A stretch of 64,000 nt of DNA from Stenotrophomonas sp. Ste86 (lineage in GTDB: Bacteria > Pseudomonadota > Gammaproteobacteria > Xanthomonadales > Xanthomonadaceae), in contig NZ_JALJRW010000003.1 of assembly GCF_024519465.1 (NCBI RefSeq), forward strand, positions 243,158 to 307,157. The letters are read 5' to 3'. Shown here one piece after another: positions 1 through 10,500 of the stretch (positions are counted from its first letter, which is position 1; each line of letters starts with the position of its first letter). The notes under the pieces are model-generated. The model was not told the origin of the DNA. It worked only from the letters and a program-made list of their open reading frames with translations, and made no database searches. The position numbers and the translations under genes are program-made.

Positions 1-648
1 TTCATTGGCGGCGGCTGCCTTTTCCTGCGCTTCCATTTCCAGCTCGTCAAGGTAACGGTAGGTCTTGACCGTGCCCGACAGCTCCAGCGCACCACTGCGC
101 GCGGTGATGCCGGTCTTGGGGTCCTTCGGCTTGAGGTTGATGTCGTGCATGGTCAGGATGACTACGCGCGGCAACGAGGCCACACCGCTCACGAAGGCGC
201 CAAACTGGTGGTAGCTGCCTACCATGCGCAGCGCGATCGGCTTTTCGGCGTAGAACTCCTTGGGCTGCTCGGCACCGGGCTGGAACAGTTCATTGACGAG
301 CCCGCTGGAAAGCGCGGTCTGCGAGATGTCGATGATCAGATCCGGCATTTCCGTCTTGCTGGGCAGCTGGCGCAGCATCTGCTGCAGTACCTGCTCCATC
401 TGGGCCAGCTGCTGCTTGAGTGGCGCCAGATTGACCGCACGACCTTGCTGCTTTTCGAACTCGGCCCGCAGGGTGGTTTCAGTCTGCTCCAGCGAGGCGA
501 GCTCATCGCGCTTGCCGCTGATCAGGGCAAACCAGGCCAGCAACACGATCAGCGCCGCCAGCAGCGCGCAGAACACGACTTTGGCCTGCTGCGGCCAGTT
601 GCCGATGTTGTTGAAATCCAGCTCTTTCAGGTTGATCTTCTGGCTCAT
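1..648 (-). CDS. pilO: Type IV pilus inner-membrane alignment protein PilO (C-terminus beyond window)
   Basis: The gene starts at the ATG whose complement is at 646-648 and runs off the left edge, so about 216 residues are visible. A short cytoplasmic N-terminus (MSQKINLKELDF) is followed by one membrane helix at about residues 24-43, then a coiled-coil stretch and the start of a periplasmic ferredoxin-like domain. This is the standard PilO plan. PilO pairs with PilN and links the PilM ring to PilP and the PilQ secretin in the pilus machine. The start overlaps the end of pilN by four bases (ATGA), which suggests translational coupling. Family assignment rests on layout plus position after pilM and pilN; pilP and pilQ would be expected outside the window. 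Confidence 0.93.
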   Translation of the reverse strand, partial: MSQKINLKELDFNNIGNWPQQAKVVFCALLAALIVLLAWFALISGKRDELASLEQTETTLRAEFEKQQGRAVNLAPLKQQLAQMEQVLQQMLRQLPSKTEMPDLIIDISQTALSSGLVNELFQPGAEQPKEFYAEKPIALRMVGSYHQFGAFVSGVASLPRVVILTMHDINLKPKDPKTGITARSGALELSGTVKTYRYLDELEMEAQEKAAAANE

Positions 649-1453
649 GCGGCCCCCTTCTGCGGCGTACTGGACCCAGCTGGTTGTGCGGGTGCGGCGG
701 GCGGAGCGATGCGGCTGCCGGACGGCTTGGCCGGCGCGACGGCCGGGGCGGAGGCTGGCGGAGCGCCAGGCGAGAGTGGCGCCACCGGCGCGGCTGCGGC
801 CGGGTCAACCGGGCTGGCGCCCAGGTCAGCAGGTACCAACGCACTGCCATCGATGCCCACACCAGCAACTGGCTCACTCTGCGCCGGCAAGGTTACTTTG
901 ACCTCGAACATGTACGGCAGCGCGCTGATATCGGTCAACGGGCCCGGACCATCTTTGCCTGTCTCGGGCTTTTTGGCCTCGATCACCGACAGTTCCGGCT
1001 TGCTCATCCAACCCGAGCTTTCAAGGTTGCGCATATAGGCGCTGACCCGCGCATTGGACTGGGTCCGTCCCTGAAGGGTGAGGATGTCGCCTTCCTGCTT
1101 GAGCGCGGTCAATACCACGCCATCAGGGATGGTGCGCACGAGCGCATCGAACAGGTGGACCATCTGCGAGCGCTTGGCCTGCAGTTCCTCGATCACCTTC
1201 TTGCGCGCCAGCAGACGTTCCTTCTGACGGTCAAGGCGGTCGATCTCCTTGTTCTGTTCCTTGACCTTCTCGATCTCGGCGGTCAAAAAGCTGTTGCGCT
1301 CGCTCTGGCCACTGACCTGCCGGTCGTAGTAGAACCAGATCAGCAGCGACAGCAGCACCCCGCCGATGGCGGCGAAGCCGAGCATGCCGTAGAAATCACG
1401 CTGGCGTTGCTTGCGCCGCTCGGCGCGCCAGGGCAATAGGTTGATTCTCGCCA

Positions 1454-1454
<1 letters not shown>
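645..1454 (-). CDS. pilN: Type IV pilus inner-membrane protein PilN
   Basis: The 269-residue protein begins MARINLLPWR, the conserved PilN N-terminus whose INLLP peptide docks into the cytoplasmic protein PilM. A single membrane helix lies at about residues 22-44, followed by a coiled coil (about 50-100) and a periplasmic domain. From about residue 210 there is an Ala/Pro-rich tail that makes the protein longer than the usual 200 or so residues of the family. It starts immediately at the pilM stop and overlaps pilO by four bases, so the three genes are one operon. The function in pilus extension and retraction is known for the family. The long low-complexity tail is the only unusual feature. 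Confidence 0.95.
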
Positions 1455-2593
<1,139 letters not shown>

Positions 2594-2736
2594 TCATGCT
2601 GTGAAACGTGCATCACGGCACGTTTCACGCGTCCCCAGACGATGATTGAGTTGCGCTCCCCAGGATCGGCCCCAGCCGCTCCCTTGCGTAATCTATACTC
2701 TGCGGCCACGAAATTCGCAATCGGAATCTGTCCCTG

Positions 2737-5163
2737 ATGACACGCTTTCGCCGCTGGCTGCGCTGGTTGCTGGTCGCCTTCCTGGTCCTGGCCCTCATCG
2801 GCGCGGCCGTTGCGGGCGGCCTCTACTACGCCGTTTCCTCCAAGCTTCCGGACGTGCAGAGCCTGCGCGACATCGAGATGCAGGAGCCCATGTACGTCTA
2901 TGCCAGCGATGGCAAGCTGATGGCCGTGTTCGGCGAGTCCCGGCGCACCCCGATCACCATGAAGGAGGTCCCCGAGCGCCTCAAGCAGGCCTTCCTGGCG
3001 ACCGAGGACGCGCGGTTCTACCAGCACGGCGGGGTCGACTACAAGGGCATCGGCCGCGCGGTGTGGCTGCTGGCCACCACCAACGACAAGCGCGTGCCGG
3101 GTGGGTCCACCATCACCCAGCAGGTCGCCCGCCAGTTCTTCCTGAGCTCGGAGTACAGCTACACCCGCAAGCTGGCCGAGATCCTGCTGGCGCGCAAGAT
3201 CGAGTCCGAGCTGAGCAAGGACGAGATCTTCGAGCTGTACCTGAACAAGAGTTTCTTCGGCAACCGCGCCTACGGCGTCGCCGCCGCGGCCGAGTTCTAC
3301 TACGGCAAGAAGCTGGGCGAGCTGGACCTGGACGAGATGGCGTCGCTGGCCGGCATCCCCAAGTTCCCCTCCTCCGGCAACCCGATCAGCAACCCCGAAC
3401 GCGCCCGTGAGCGCCGCGACTTCTACGTGCTGCAGCGCATGGCCAGCCTGGGCTTCATCAGCCAGGCCGAGGCAGACGCGGCCAAGGCGGTGCCGATGCA
3501 CGCCAGCGCGCACGAGCCGCCGGTGCAGGTCGAAGCCCCGTACGTGGCCGAGCTGGTCCGCCAGGAAATGATCGCGCGCTTCGGCGGCGACGTGGTCAAC
3601 AAGGGCTACCACGTCACCACCACCATCAACGCCGAGCTGCAGGCTGCGGCCAACGTCGCGGTGGGCAATGGCCTGCGCGTGTACGACCATCGCCACGGCT
3701 GGCACGGTGTGGAACAGCACTTCGACGTTCCCGCCGATGCAGACGCCAAGGCGCTGGCCGCCAAGCTGGTAGGTATCCCGTCCCAGTCCGGGCTGCTGCC
3801 GGCGATCGTGGCCTCCACTGCCGCCGATGGCAGCGCCACGGTGGTGCTGGCCAACCGCAACGAACTGGTCCTGCCGGTCGCCGCCAGCCGCTGGGTCAAC
3901 AAGGCCCCGGCCAAGCTGCTGACCCGGGGCGACCTGGTCCGCGTGCGCGCCGGCGAGAAGGAAGGCGAGTGGTTGATCGACCAGATCCCGCGCGGCCAGT
4001 CCGCACTGGTCTCGCTGGATGCCGACAGTGGCGCATTGAAGGCGCTGGTCGGCGGCTTCAGCTTCTCCGGCAACAAGTTCAACCGCGCCACCCAGGCGCG
4101 CCGCCAGCCGGGTTCCAGCTTCAAGCCCTTCATCTACGCGGCCGCCTTCGACAAGGGCTTCAACCCGGCCTCGATCGTGCTCGACGCCCCGGTGGTGTTC
4201 CGCGACCGTCGCGGCAAGACCTGGTCGCCGCAGAACGACGGCGGCGGCTTCCGTGGCCCCATGCGCCTGCGTGAAGCGCTGGTGCAGTCGCGCAACCTGG
4301 TCTCGGTGCGGCTGCTCGATGGCATGGGCGTGGACTACGCGCGCAAGTACATCAGCGAATTCGGCTTCGCCGAGGCTGAACTGCCGCCGAACCTGTCGAT
4401 GTCCCTTGGCACCGCCTCGCTGACCCCGCTGTCGGTCGCGCGTGGCTATGCGGTGTTCGCCAACGGCGGGTCGCGCGTGGATACCTGGGTGATCGACCAG
4501 GTCACCGACCGCGACGGCACCCTGGTGTTCAAGGAAAACCCGGCCATGGCCTGCCGCGAGTGCGCCGGCACCAGTGGCGGCGCCCCGGTCAGCCAGGTCG
4601 TGGACGGCTTCAACTTCGGCGCGGCCGCTGCGCCGGCACCGGCGGCCACTGCGGCAGCCAAGCCGCAGCAGCCGGTCGAGGCGCCCAAGCCAGTCAACCC
4701 GGATGCCAAGGTGGCCCCGCGCGCGATCGACGCCCGTACCGCCTATCAGCTGGTGTCGATGATGCGCGACGTGGTCCAGCGCGGTACCGGTACGGCGGCC
4801 AAGGTGCTCGGTCGCGAGGACGTGGGCGGCAAGACCGGTTCTACCAACGATCACCGCGATGCCTGGTTCTCCGGCTTCGGCGGGCCCTACGCCACCACCG
4901 TGTGGGTGGGCCGCGACGACTTCCGCTCGCTGGGCTACCGCGAATACGGCGGCAAGGCGGCGCTGCCGATCTGGATCGACTACATGCGCGTGGCGTTGAA
5001 GGACACCCCGATCGCCAAGAATGACCCGCCCTCGGGCATGGTCCAGGCCACCCTCAACGGCGCGACCGAATGGGTCAAGGTGGAGGACATGGACAAGATC
5101 GAAGAGTTCAACGTGGATACCCACGTGCAGCAGGCAGACGACGCCGCGTTCGATATCTTCTGA
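2737..5163 (+). CDS. mrcA: Penicillin-binding protein 1A, bifunctional transglycosylase/transpeptidase
   Basis: This 808-residue class A PBP polymerises and cross-links peptidoglycan from the periplasmic face of the inner membrane. A membrane anchor lies at residues 9-32. The glycosyltransferase domain follows, with its catalytic-glutamate motif [12 protein letters not shown] (Glu90) and GGSTITQQ at 122-129. The transpeptidase domain shows the active-site SSFK motif (Ser460, Lys463), SRN (518-520) and KTGST. An OB-like insert separates the two domains, as in PBP1A. An Ala/Pro-rich loop near residues 630-660 precedes the KTG motif. It is transcribed away from pilM, and a strong terminator follows within 40 bases. 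Confidence 0.96.
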   Translation: MTRFRRWLRWLLVAFLVLALIGAAVAGGLYYAVSSKLPDVQSLRDIEMQEPMYVYASDGKLMAVFGESRRTPITMKEVPERLKQAFLATEDARFYQHGGVDYKGIGRAVWLLATTNDKRVPGGSTITQQVARQFFLSSEYSYTRKLAEILLARKIESELSKDEIFELYLNKSFFGNRAYGVAAAAEFYYGKKLGELDLDEMASLAGIPKFPSSGNPISNPERARERRDFYVLQRMASLGFISQAEADAAKAVPMHASAHEPPVQVEAPYVAELVRQEMIARFGGDVVNKGYHVTTTINAELQAAANVAVGNGLRVYDHRHGWHGVEQHFDVPADADAKALAAKLVGIPSQSGLLPAIVASTAADGSATVVLANRNELVLPVAASRWVNKAPAKLLTRGDLVRVRAGEKEGEWLIDQIPRGQSALVSLDADSGALKALVGGFSFSGNKFNRATQARRQPGSSFKPFIYAAAFDKGFNPASIVLDAPVVFRDRRGKTWSPQNDGGGFRGPMRLREALVQSRNLVSVRLLDGMGVDYARKYISEFGFAEAELPPNLSMSLGTASLTPLSVARGYAVFANGGSRVDTWVIDQVTDRDGTLVFKENPAMACRECAGTSGGAPVSQVVDGFNFGAAAAPAPAATAAAKPQQPVEAPKPVNPDAKVAPRAIDARTAYQLVSMMRDVVQRGTGTAAKVLGREDVGGKTGSTNDHRDAWFSGFGGPYATTVWVGRDDFRSLGYREYGGKAALPIWIDYMRVALKDTPIAKNDPPSGMVQATLNGATEWVKVEDMDKIEEFNVDTHVQQADDAAFDIF

Positions 5164-5202
5164 TCCCCCGTGCCGGGTACGCCGGCACCAGGAACGAACA
5201 CA

Positions 5203-5227
5203 GGCCGGGCATTGCCCGGCCTTTTTT
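5203..5227 (+). terminator. Rho-independent terminator of mrcA
   Basis: A perfect 8-bp G/C stem (GGCCGGGC / GCCCGGCC) with an ATT loop is followed at once by six T. It lies 40 bases after the mrcA stop. Confidence 0.9.
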
Positions 5228-5273
5228 GTTCGCCGGCCGCGCCTCGTCCGCGCCATCGCCCCGGTAGAGCCAC

Positions 5274-5378
5274 CCCACGGGTGGCTGCACGCAATCCCTG
5301 ATCGCAGGTAGAGCCACCCCATGGGTGGCTGCACGCATTCCCTGATCGCAGGCACAGCCACCCTCGGGGTGGCTCTAC
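5274..5378. repeat. Three GTAG-type REP palindromes (two tandem, one inverted)
   Basis: Copies lie at 5274-5286 (stem continuing from GTAGAGCC), 5308-5330 and, inverted, 5356-5378. The stem is the AGCCACCC / GGGTGGCT type. The first two form a 34-bp tandem unit with near-identical spacers (GCACGCAATCCCTGATCGCA and a one-base variant). The family resembles the SMAG/GTAG REPs described in Stenotrophomonas. The cluster fills the gap between mrcA and the next gene. Confidence 0.85.
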
Positions 5379-5434
5379 CCGGTTGTCACATCGCCGGTGT
5401 ACATTGCCGTGCAGGTCGCCAAGGAGTTCCGGTC

Positions 5435-6085
5435 ATGCATCGAGCCCGTCAGCATGCAGCCACCCAGACCCGCGAGCGTCGCCACCGGCTCGCCCACGAA
5501 GCGGCCCGGCTGATGGCCGAAGGCGGGATCCGCGACTACCACCAGGCCAAGCTCAAGGCCGCCGCCCGGCTGGATATCCACGACGACGCCTCGCTACCGC
5601 GTAATGCGGAGATCGAAGACGCGTTGCGCGAGTACCAGCGCCTGTTCGCCGGCGCCGACCACGGCAGCCAACTGCGCCAGCGCCGCGAAGCCGCGCTGCG
5701 CGCCATGGAATTTCTGCGGGAGTTTTCCCCGCGCCTGTGCGGGCCAGTCCTGGAGGGCACGGCCGATGCCAACAGCCCCGTGCAGCTGCAGGTGCACAGC
5801 GACGATGCCGATGCGGTGCAACGTTACTTCGACGAACACGGCATCCCGGCCGAATCGCGTACGCGCCGCCTGCGTTTGGACCGCGAACGCGCGCTGGACG
5901 TGCCGGTCTGGGTGTTCAGCGCCGAAGACCTGACCTTCGACATCGCGGTGCTGCCGTACGACGCACTGCGTCAGCCACCCTTGTCCGCTATTGATGAGAA
6001 GCCAATGCGACGGGCGTCGGCGGCGCAGCTTCGCGAGGTGTTGGCCGAGGCGGAGATCGCCGGGTACGTGACCACACGCGTGTAA
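5435..6085 (+). CDS. Conserved hypothetical protein (216 residues)
   Basis: The start is set at the ATG at 5435 because AAGGAG lies eight bases upstream; the longer open frame runs back through the REP cluster and is not credible. The protein is soluble with no signal peptide. It has a very basic, helical N-terminal half (MHRARQHAATQTRERRHRLA) containing the segment GGIRDYHQAKLKAAARL, a central helix rich in Arg and Glu, and a mixed alpha/beta C-terminal half. The N-terminal pattern resembles proteins annotated elsewhere as nucleotidyltransferase-like, but no catalytic GS..DxD signature is visible. No function is claimed. It stands alone between REPs and the oppositely oriented TIR gene. Confidence 0.75.
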   Translation: MHRARQHAATQTRERRHRLAHEAARLMAEGGIRDYHQAKLKAAARLDIHDDASLPRNAEIEDALREYQRLFAGADHGSQLRQRREAALRAMEFLREFSPRLCGPVLEGTADANSPVQLQVHSDDADAVQRYFDEHGIPAESRTRRLRLDRERALDVPVWVFSAEDLTFDIAVLPYDALRQPPLSAIDEKPMRRASAAQLREVLAEAEIAGYVTTRV

Positions 6086-6240
6086 GGCGTGCAGTAGAAC
6101 AGCCGCCAACCCTCACCTGCCCCGAAGGCTCACTCGAGGGTGTGGGCCTTCAGCAGGGTGCAGAGCGCTCAGGATGATGTCCCGATCCGTCTCCCGGGCA
6201 TTCCCACCGTACGACTACGTGCGCCTGCCGCTGCCACGCT

Positions 6241-7047
6241 TCATATCCAACCCAACAGCCGTCTCGCCTGTTCGCTGAGCGGCAGCTTTCCGTAAAGGTG
6301 ATCCAGGAAAACCGGATGTTCGTGAGAGTAGGAGGTCGTCGGGAATCCGACGGTGTCGGCGATTGCGCGCTCCAGCACGTCCCATTCCAGCGTATGTGCC
6401 ACTTCGGGGGCACCGAACGCCACGCCTTGGTCTGCATCGGATTTCAGGGCCTCCAAGGTGAGCCGCTGCCGGCCACGCCGCGGCAGGTGGCGAGCGAACA
6501 TCAGCTCGGAAAGCACCCACGGTGCCCCCGCATGGCGACCATCCTCCACGCATGTGCGTAGTCCTGCGGCCTCGCCCTCCAGGTGCAGGAACAGCTCGCA
6601 GCCATCGATCAGCCGCTGCAGGGCGGCATTGAACACCATATGCAGGCTGGCCGACGTCCGTACCACGCGGTGATAGTGAAAGTGATGCGTGCCGGGTGAG
6701 TTCCCGCGCGCCGAGAGTGACTCGTCCAACTCCTGCTGCACGGTGTAGGCGTTTAGCCACAGGCACGAGTCGACGAACACCGTCAGCCCCAGCTGTTCAA
6801 GGATCACCGCCAGCTGCAGCACCTGTTCTCGATCACCGCGCCCATGCGACAGGAACACGTCGGGCTGGAACGCGGGTGCCACGGCCTGCTGCACAGACTC
6901 CGCATCCAGTACGGTACTGCTGTCCATCAGGTAGGCGGCAACGGCCCGCCACGTTGCATGGCACCGCTCCTGGTACGCGGCAGTGGCCGGCGCATCCACC
7001 TTCAGCCCGGCGCCATTGAAATTGCGTACGCGCAGCTTCAGCAGCAT
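6241..7047 (-). CDS. TIR-domain protein, candidate NAD-cleaving effector
   Basis: This 268-residue protein starts at the ATG complementary to 7045-7047, with GGGAGG upstream. Residues 1-58 are unassigned. A TIR-like domain then begins with DVFLSHGRGD (63-72), continues with VILEQLGLTVFVD (81-93), and includes APWVLSEL (175-182). That last segment matches the TIR W-x3-E pattern (Trp177, Glu181), where Glu is the catalytic residue of NAD-hydrolysing TIR domains. The C-terminal region (about 195-268) is unassigned. The gene overlaps the end of the upstream membrane-protein gene by ten bases, so the two are almost certainly co-expressed. The TIR call is from motif reading. NADase activity and a defence role are inferences. 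Confidence 0.72.
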   Translation of the reverse strand: MLLKLRVRNFNGAGLKVDAPATAAYQERCHATWRAVAAYLMDSSTVLDAESVQQAVAPAFQPDVFLSHGRGDREQVLQLAVILEQLGLTVFVDSCLWLNAYTVQQELDESLSARGNSPGTHHFHYHRVVRTSASLHMVFNAALQRLIDGCELFLHLEGEAAGLRTCVEDGRHAGAPWVLSELMFARHLPRRGRQRLTLEALKSDADQGVAFGAPEVAHTLEWDVLERAIADTVGFPTTSYSHEHPVFLDHLYGKLPLSEQARRLLGWI

Positions 7048-7478
7048 CGTGATGCCTCCCGTACCACCTGGTAGACCAGCACAACGCCGGCCACCAGCGG
7101 CAGATGAAAGGCCAACACGGTCGGGCGGCACAGCACTTTCAGCAACGGCTCGCGCACCGCCGCCAAACGGGCTGCATCGACACGGTAGGAGAGCATCTGG
7201 GCCAGGGGCGCATCGCAGGCCGTGTTGTACAACTGCACGAAGGCGCGCTCCCGCTGCAGGAAGAACGCATGAAAGCCCATGAACAGCACGCCGGGCAACA
7301 CGAACAGCGCCCAATGGAAGGGCGCCTGCTGGCCTACCGCGCGGGCCAGCAGCGCGATCAGCACTGCCGCGCTGCCCGCCTTCATCGCCACGGCGCTGTT
7401 GGCCAGACGGGCAATGACGCCCTGAAGAATGTTCAGATAGCCCAGCCGCCAGGCGATCTGGTTACCGATGGTGTCCAT
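7038..7478 (-). CDS. Small integral membrane protein, partner of the TIR protein
   Basis: The protein has 146 residues and starts at the ATG complementary to 7476-7478, with AGGGGAG upstream. Hydrophobic segments at about 28-48, 54-74 and 118-138 predict three membrane helices. Between helices two and three is a loop with the motif HAFFLQRERAFVQLYN (70-85). This resembles the A/D-x-Y/F-x3-ER-x-F pattern I associate with small membrane proteins encoded next to TIR-like genes. The C-terminus ends in two cysteines. It sits 64 bases after the adhesin gene on the same strand, so it could be read with that gene. Function unknown; acting as membrane sensor or effector for the TIR protein is an inference. 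Confidence 0.68.
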   Translation of the reverse strand: MDTIGNQIAWRLGYLNILQGVIARLANSAVAMKAGSAAVLIALLARAVGQQAPFHWALFVLPGVLFMGFHAFFLQRERAFVQLYNTACDAPLAQMLSYRVDAARLAAVREPLLKVLCRPTVLAFHLPLVAGVVLVYQVVREASRCC

Positions 7479-7542
7479 CGCGCTCCCCTTTTCATTGCAC
7501 AGTGGGCAGGGCTCCCGACGGTGCCCTGCCCTGCACTGCGCG

Positions 7543-10500
7543 TTACCAACCGATGCCAACACCCAGGCCAACGCTCTGCTCACCGCTGTTGGTGAACGCG
7601 CCGTTGAGGCTGAACGTGGCCGAGCCCTTCTCGTTGAGCACCCGCTGGTAGCCCACGGCCATGGCCGATTCGCCATCGCTGTAGCCCACGCCCGCACCCA
7701 GCCGGTTGTAGGTGGCCAGGCCGGCGGTATTCATGGCCATCGCGCTCTGCGCGCTGTTCATCGCCGCCAGCCGGTTGAAGCGCTTGTCCATCTTGTCCAG
7801 GCGCTGTTCGACCCCTTTGATCGCGTCATCGGTGTACTCGTTGGCGCGGGCGAGCATCTTCTCCAGATCGGCGGTGCTGACCTGCGGCGTGGGGGTGGGT
7901 GCATGGGCGGGTGCGTCCGCCTTGGCCGGCTTGCCGACGTCGTCGGCACTGGCGATGCGACCATTCCCCTCTGCGGCAGAGGCGACCTCCGGCGTACCCG
8001 ATACCGCGCCACTGCCTTCCTCCTCCGCCACGAGCGGCGTAGGTGCACTGGCGGTCGCCATTGCGCGACCTTGCGGCGGGGTGTCAACGCGCTGTTCCAG
8101 ACCGTCGATGCGGCCATCCAGGCGCTGCTCCATGGCATGCAGCTGGCCGCCGTTGACCGCATCCCGGCTGCCGGGTGCGATCAGACCGTTGGCCACGTTG
8201 CCGAGCACCATGCCGTCGGGGCCGGCCAGGTTGAGCTGGTTGAGGCCGTCAGTACGGGTGGCGGGACTGTCCTGGAAGACCGAGCGGAGTTGGTGCTCGA
8301 CGTTGCCGACGCGGGTACTGTTGGAGATCACGGCAGTGTCTAGTGCCGTCAGGGCGTCATTCAGGGTTTGCTGCGACCCACCTTGTATCGCGAAGATAGG
8401 GCCGACGACGTTGCCATCGGCATCGACCTCACCGCCCAGCGTTGCTAGCGCACCACGCAGCTGACCGACGGTTGCTGCGTCATTTCCGTCTCCACCCCGA
8501 GCGAGGTTCACAATGCGCCGCTTCAGTGTCGAATTTCCCACAGAAATGACGTTATCCTCTGTGGCGGCGGAATCTGCGCCCAACGCAACCGAACCTTCGG
8601 CGCCAGTCTGGACCCTCGCATAGCTGCCAAATGCGATGCCATTCTTGCTAAGCACCGTTGAACCGGTGCCGAGCGCGAATGAATTCTCTGCCGCACCATC
8701 AACAAACGAAGCTCTGCCAAGAGCAACCGAGCTTCTTGCTCGAGCCCGCGCGTAAGCCCCAATCGCGGTAGCACCATCCGTTCCTTGACCCGCCTCAGCG
8801 CCATTGCCGATTGCGACCGAGAACTCTCCTGCCTGCGCAGCGTTGCTTTCATCATCGAAAGTCACCGCAACGAAGCGTCCAGACTGCTCGATCGATGAAA
8901 CCCGCTGATTCGTCGCAAACAACTGCCCGCCGTTCACCGCATCTGTACTGCCAATAGAGCTGATGTCACCGGCGGCCAAGCCAACGATCCTGGCTCCCTC
9001 CAACTCGACCACGCTACGCCCGGCAGTGAACTTCACGACGTTCCCGAGATCCGGATCAAGACCGTCAACATCCGCGCGCAGCTTGTCGACATCTTGCTTG
9101 TTCTCACCTATCTGGCGATTGCTGGCGTGTAACTGACGACCCGTTACAGCGTCACTGCTATCCGCACTCAGCAGGGCGTCATCGATACCAGTAAGCCGAA
9201 CTCCGCCGAAATCAATCAAGCCTCCCATGCCGGTCAATCGCGCCCCATCTGCGGGCTCCAGCAGGTCTCGCAGCCCATCAATTTCGTTTCGATTGCGTTC
9301 GATCTTCTGTTCCGTTGCGTGCAATTGACTGCCGTTGACTGCATCGCGGCTACCGGGAGCGATCAGACCGTTGGCCACATTACCCAGCACCATGCCACTG
9401 GCGCCAGCAAGGTTTATTTGGCTTAGACCATCGGAGCGGATTGACGGGCCATCTTGGAACACCGAGCGGAGTTGATGCTCCACCGATCCTACGCGCGCGC
9501 CAGTCTTGAACACGGCGAGATCCAGTGAAGAAAGCGCGTCGCCGACCGTGTTCTGCATACCGCCTTGCACGTTGTAGGTTGGCGCCACAACATCGCCGTT
9601 GACCATGCCTGCGCCACCTCCGAGCGTTGCCAGGGAGTCCTGCAGCTGTGCAACAGTGGTCGCGTCATAAGTGCCTGAGCCGCGCCCGACATTCACTACT
9701 CGACGCTGCACAGTGCCGCTGCCAACAGATACCGTGTTTTCTTGATCAGCATACGATCCATAGCCTAGCGCGACCCCATTTGTCGCCGACGCCTTGACCT
9801 GGGCCTGCGCACCAAGCGCAACACCGCCATCAACTTCTACGCGGGAGCTAGCACCCAGAGCGAACCCTTCAGTAGAACTCTCTGTTACATGCGCCGCACG
9901 ACCGAGCGCGACTGAGTTCGTACCCATCGCCTTGGAGAAGCTGCCCACTGCAGTCCCACCCTCGTTGGCAGGCGATGCTTCAGAAGACTCACCGAGCGCC
10001 ACCCCGAACCAGCCAGCCGTGGCATCTTCGCTAAGTTCATCAGTGCCGATCTTGAAGAACCGGCTGCGAACTTCGATTGAATCTATCCGCTCGTTAGTCG
10101 CAAACAACTGCCCACCATTCACCGCCTCGGTGCTACCTGCCGAGCTGATATTCCCGGCCGCTACACCTCGAACCTTTCCACCATTCAGGTCGATGCTACC
10201 GTCCGCGGCAAACTTCACCACACCGTCCAGATCCGGATCGAAGTTCTCGAATTCGGTGCGCAACTCATCCAGGTCGCGGCGGTTGTCTGTGATGCGCCCA
10301 TCCTGCCCGGACAGCTGCGAGGAGTGCGTCGCCAGTACCCCTTCATGGGCCGTCACTTTTTGCTGGGTGCCAAACAACTGCTTGCCTGTAACCGCGTCGG
10401 TACTGGTCGCACTCAGGGTGCCATCCGCCACGCCACTCAGTTTGCGCGCTGCATTGGACTTGTTGCGCAGGTCCAGCGTGGTGCCGGTGTTCTGAGCACC

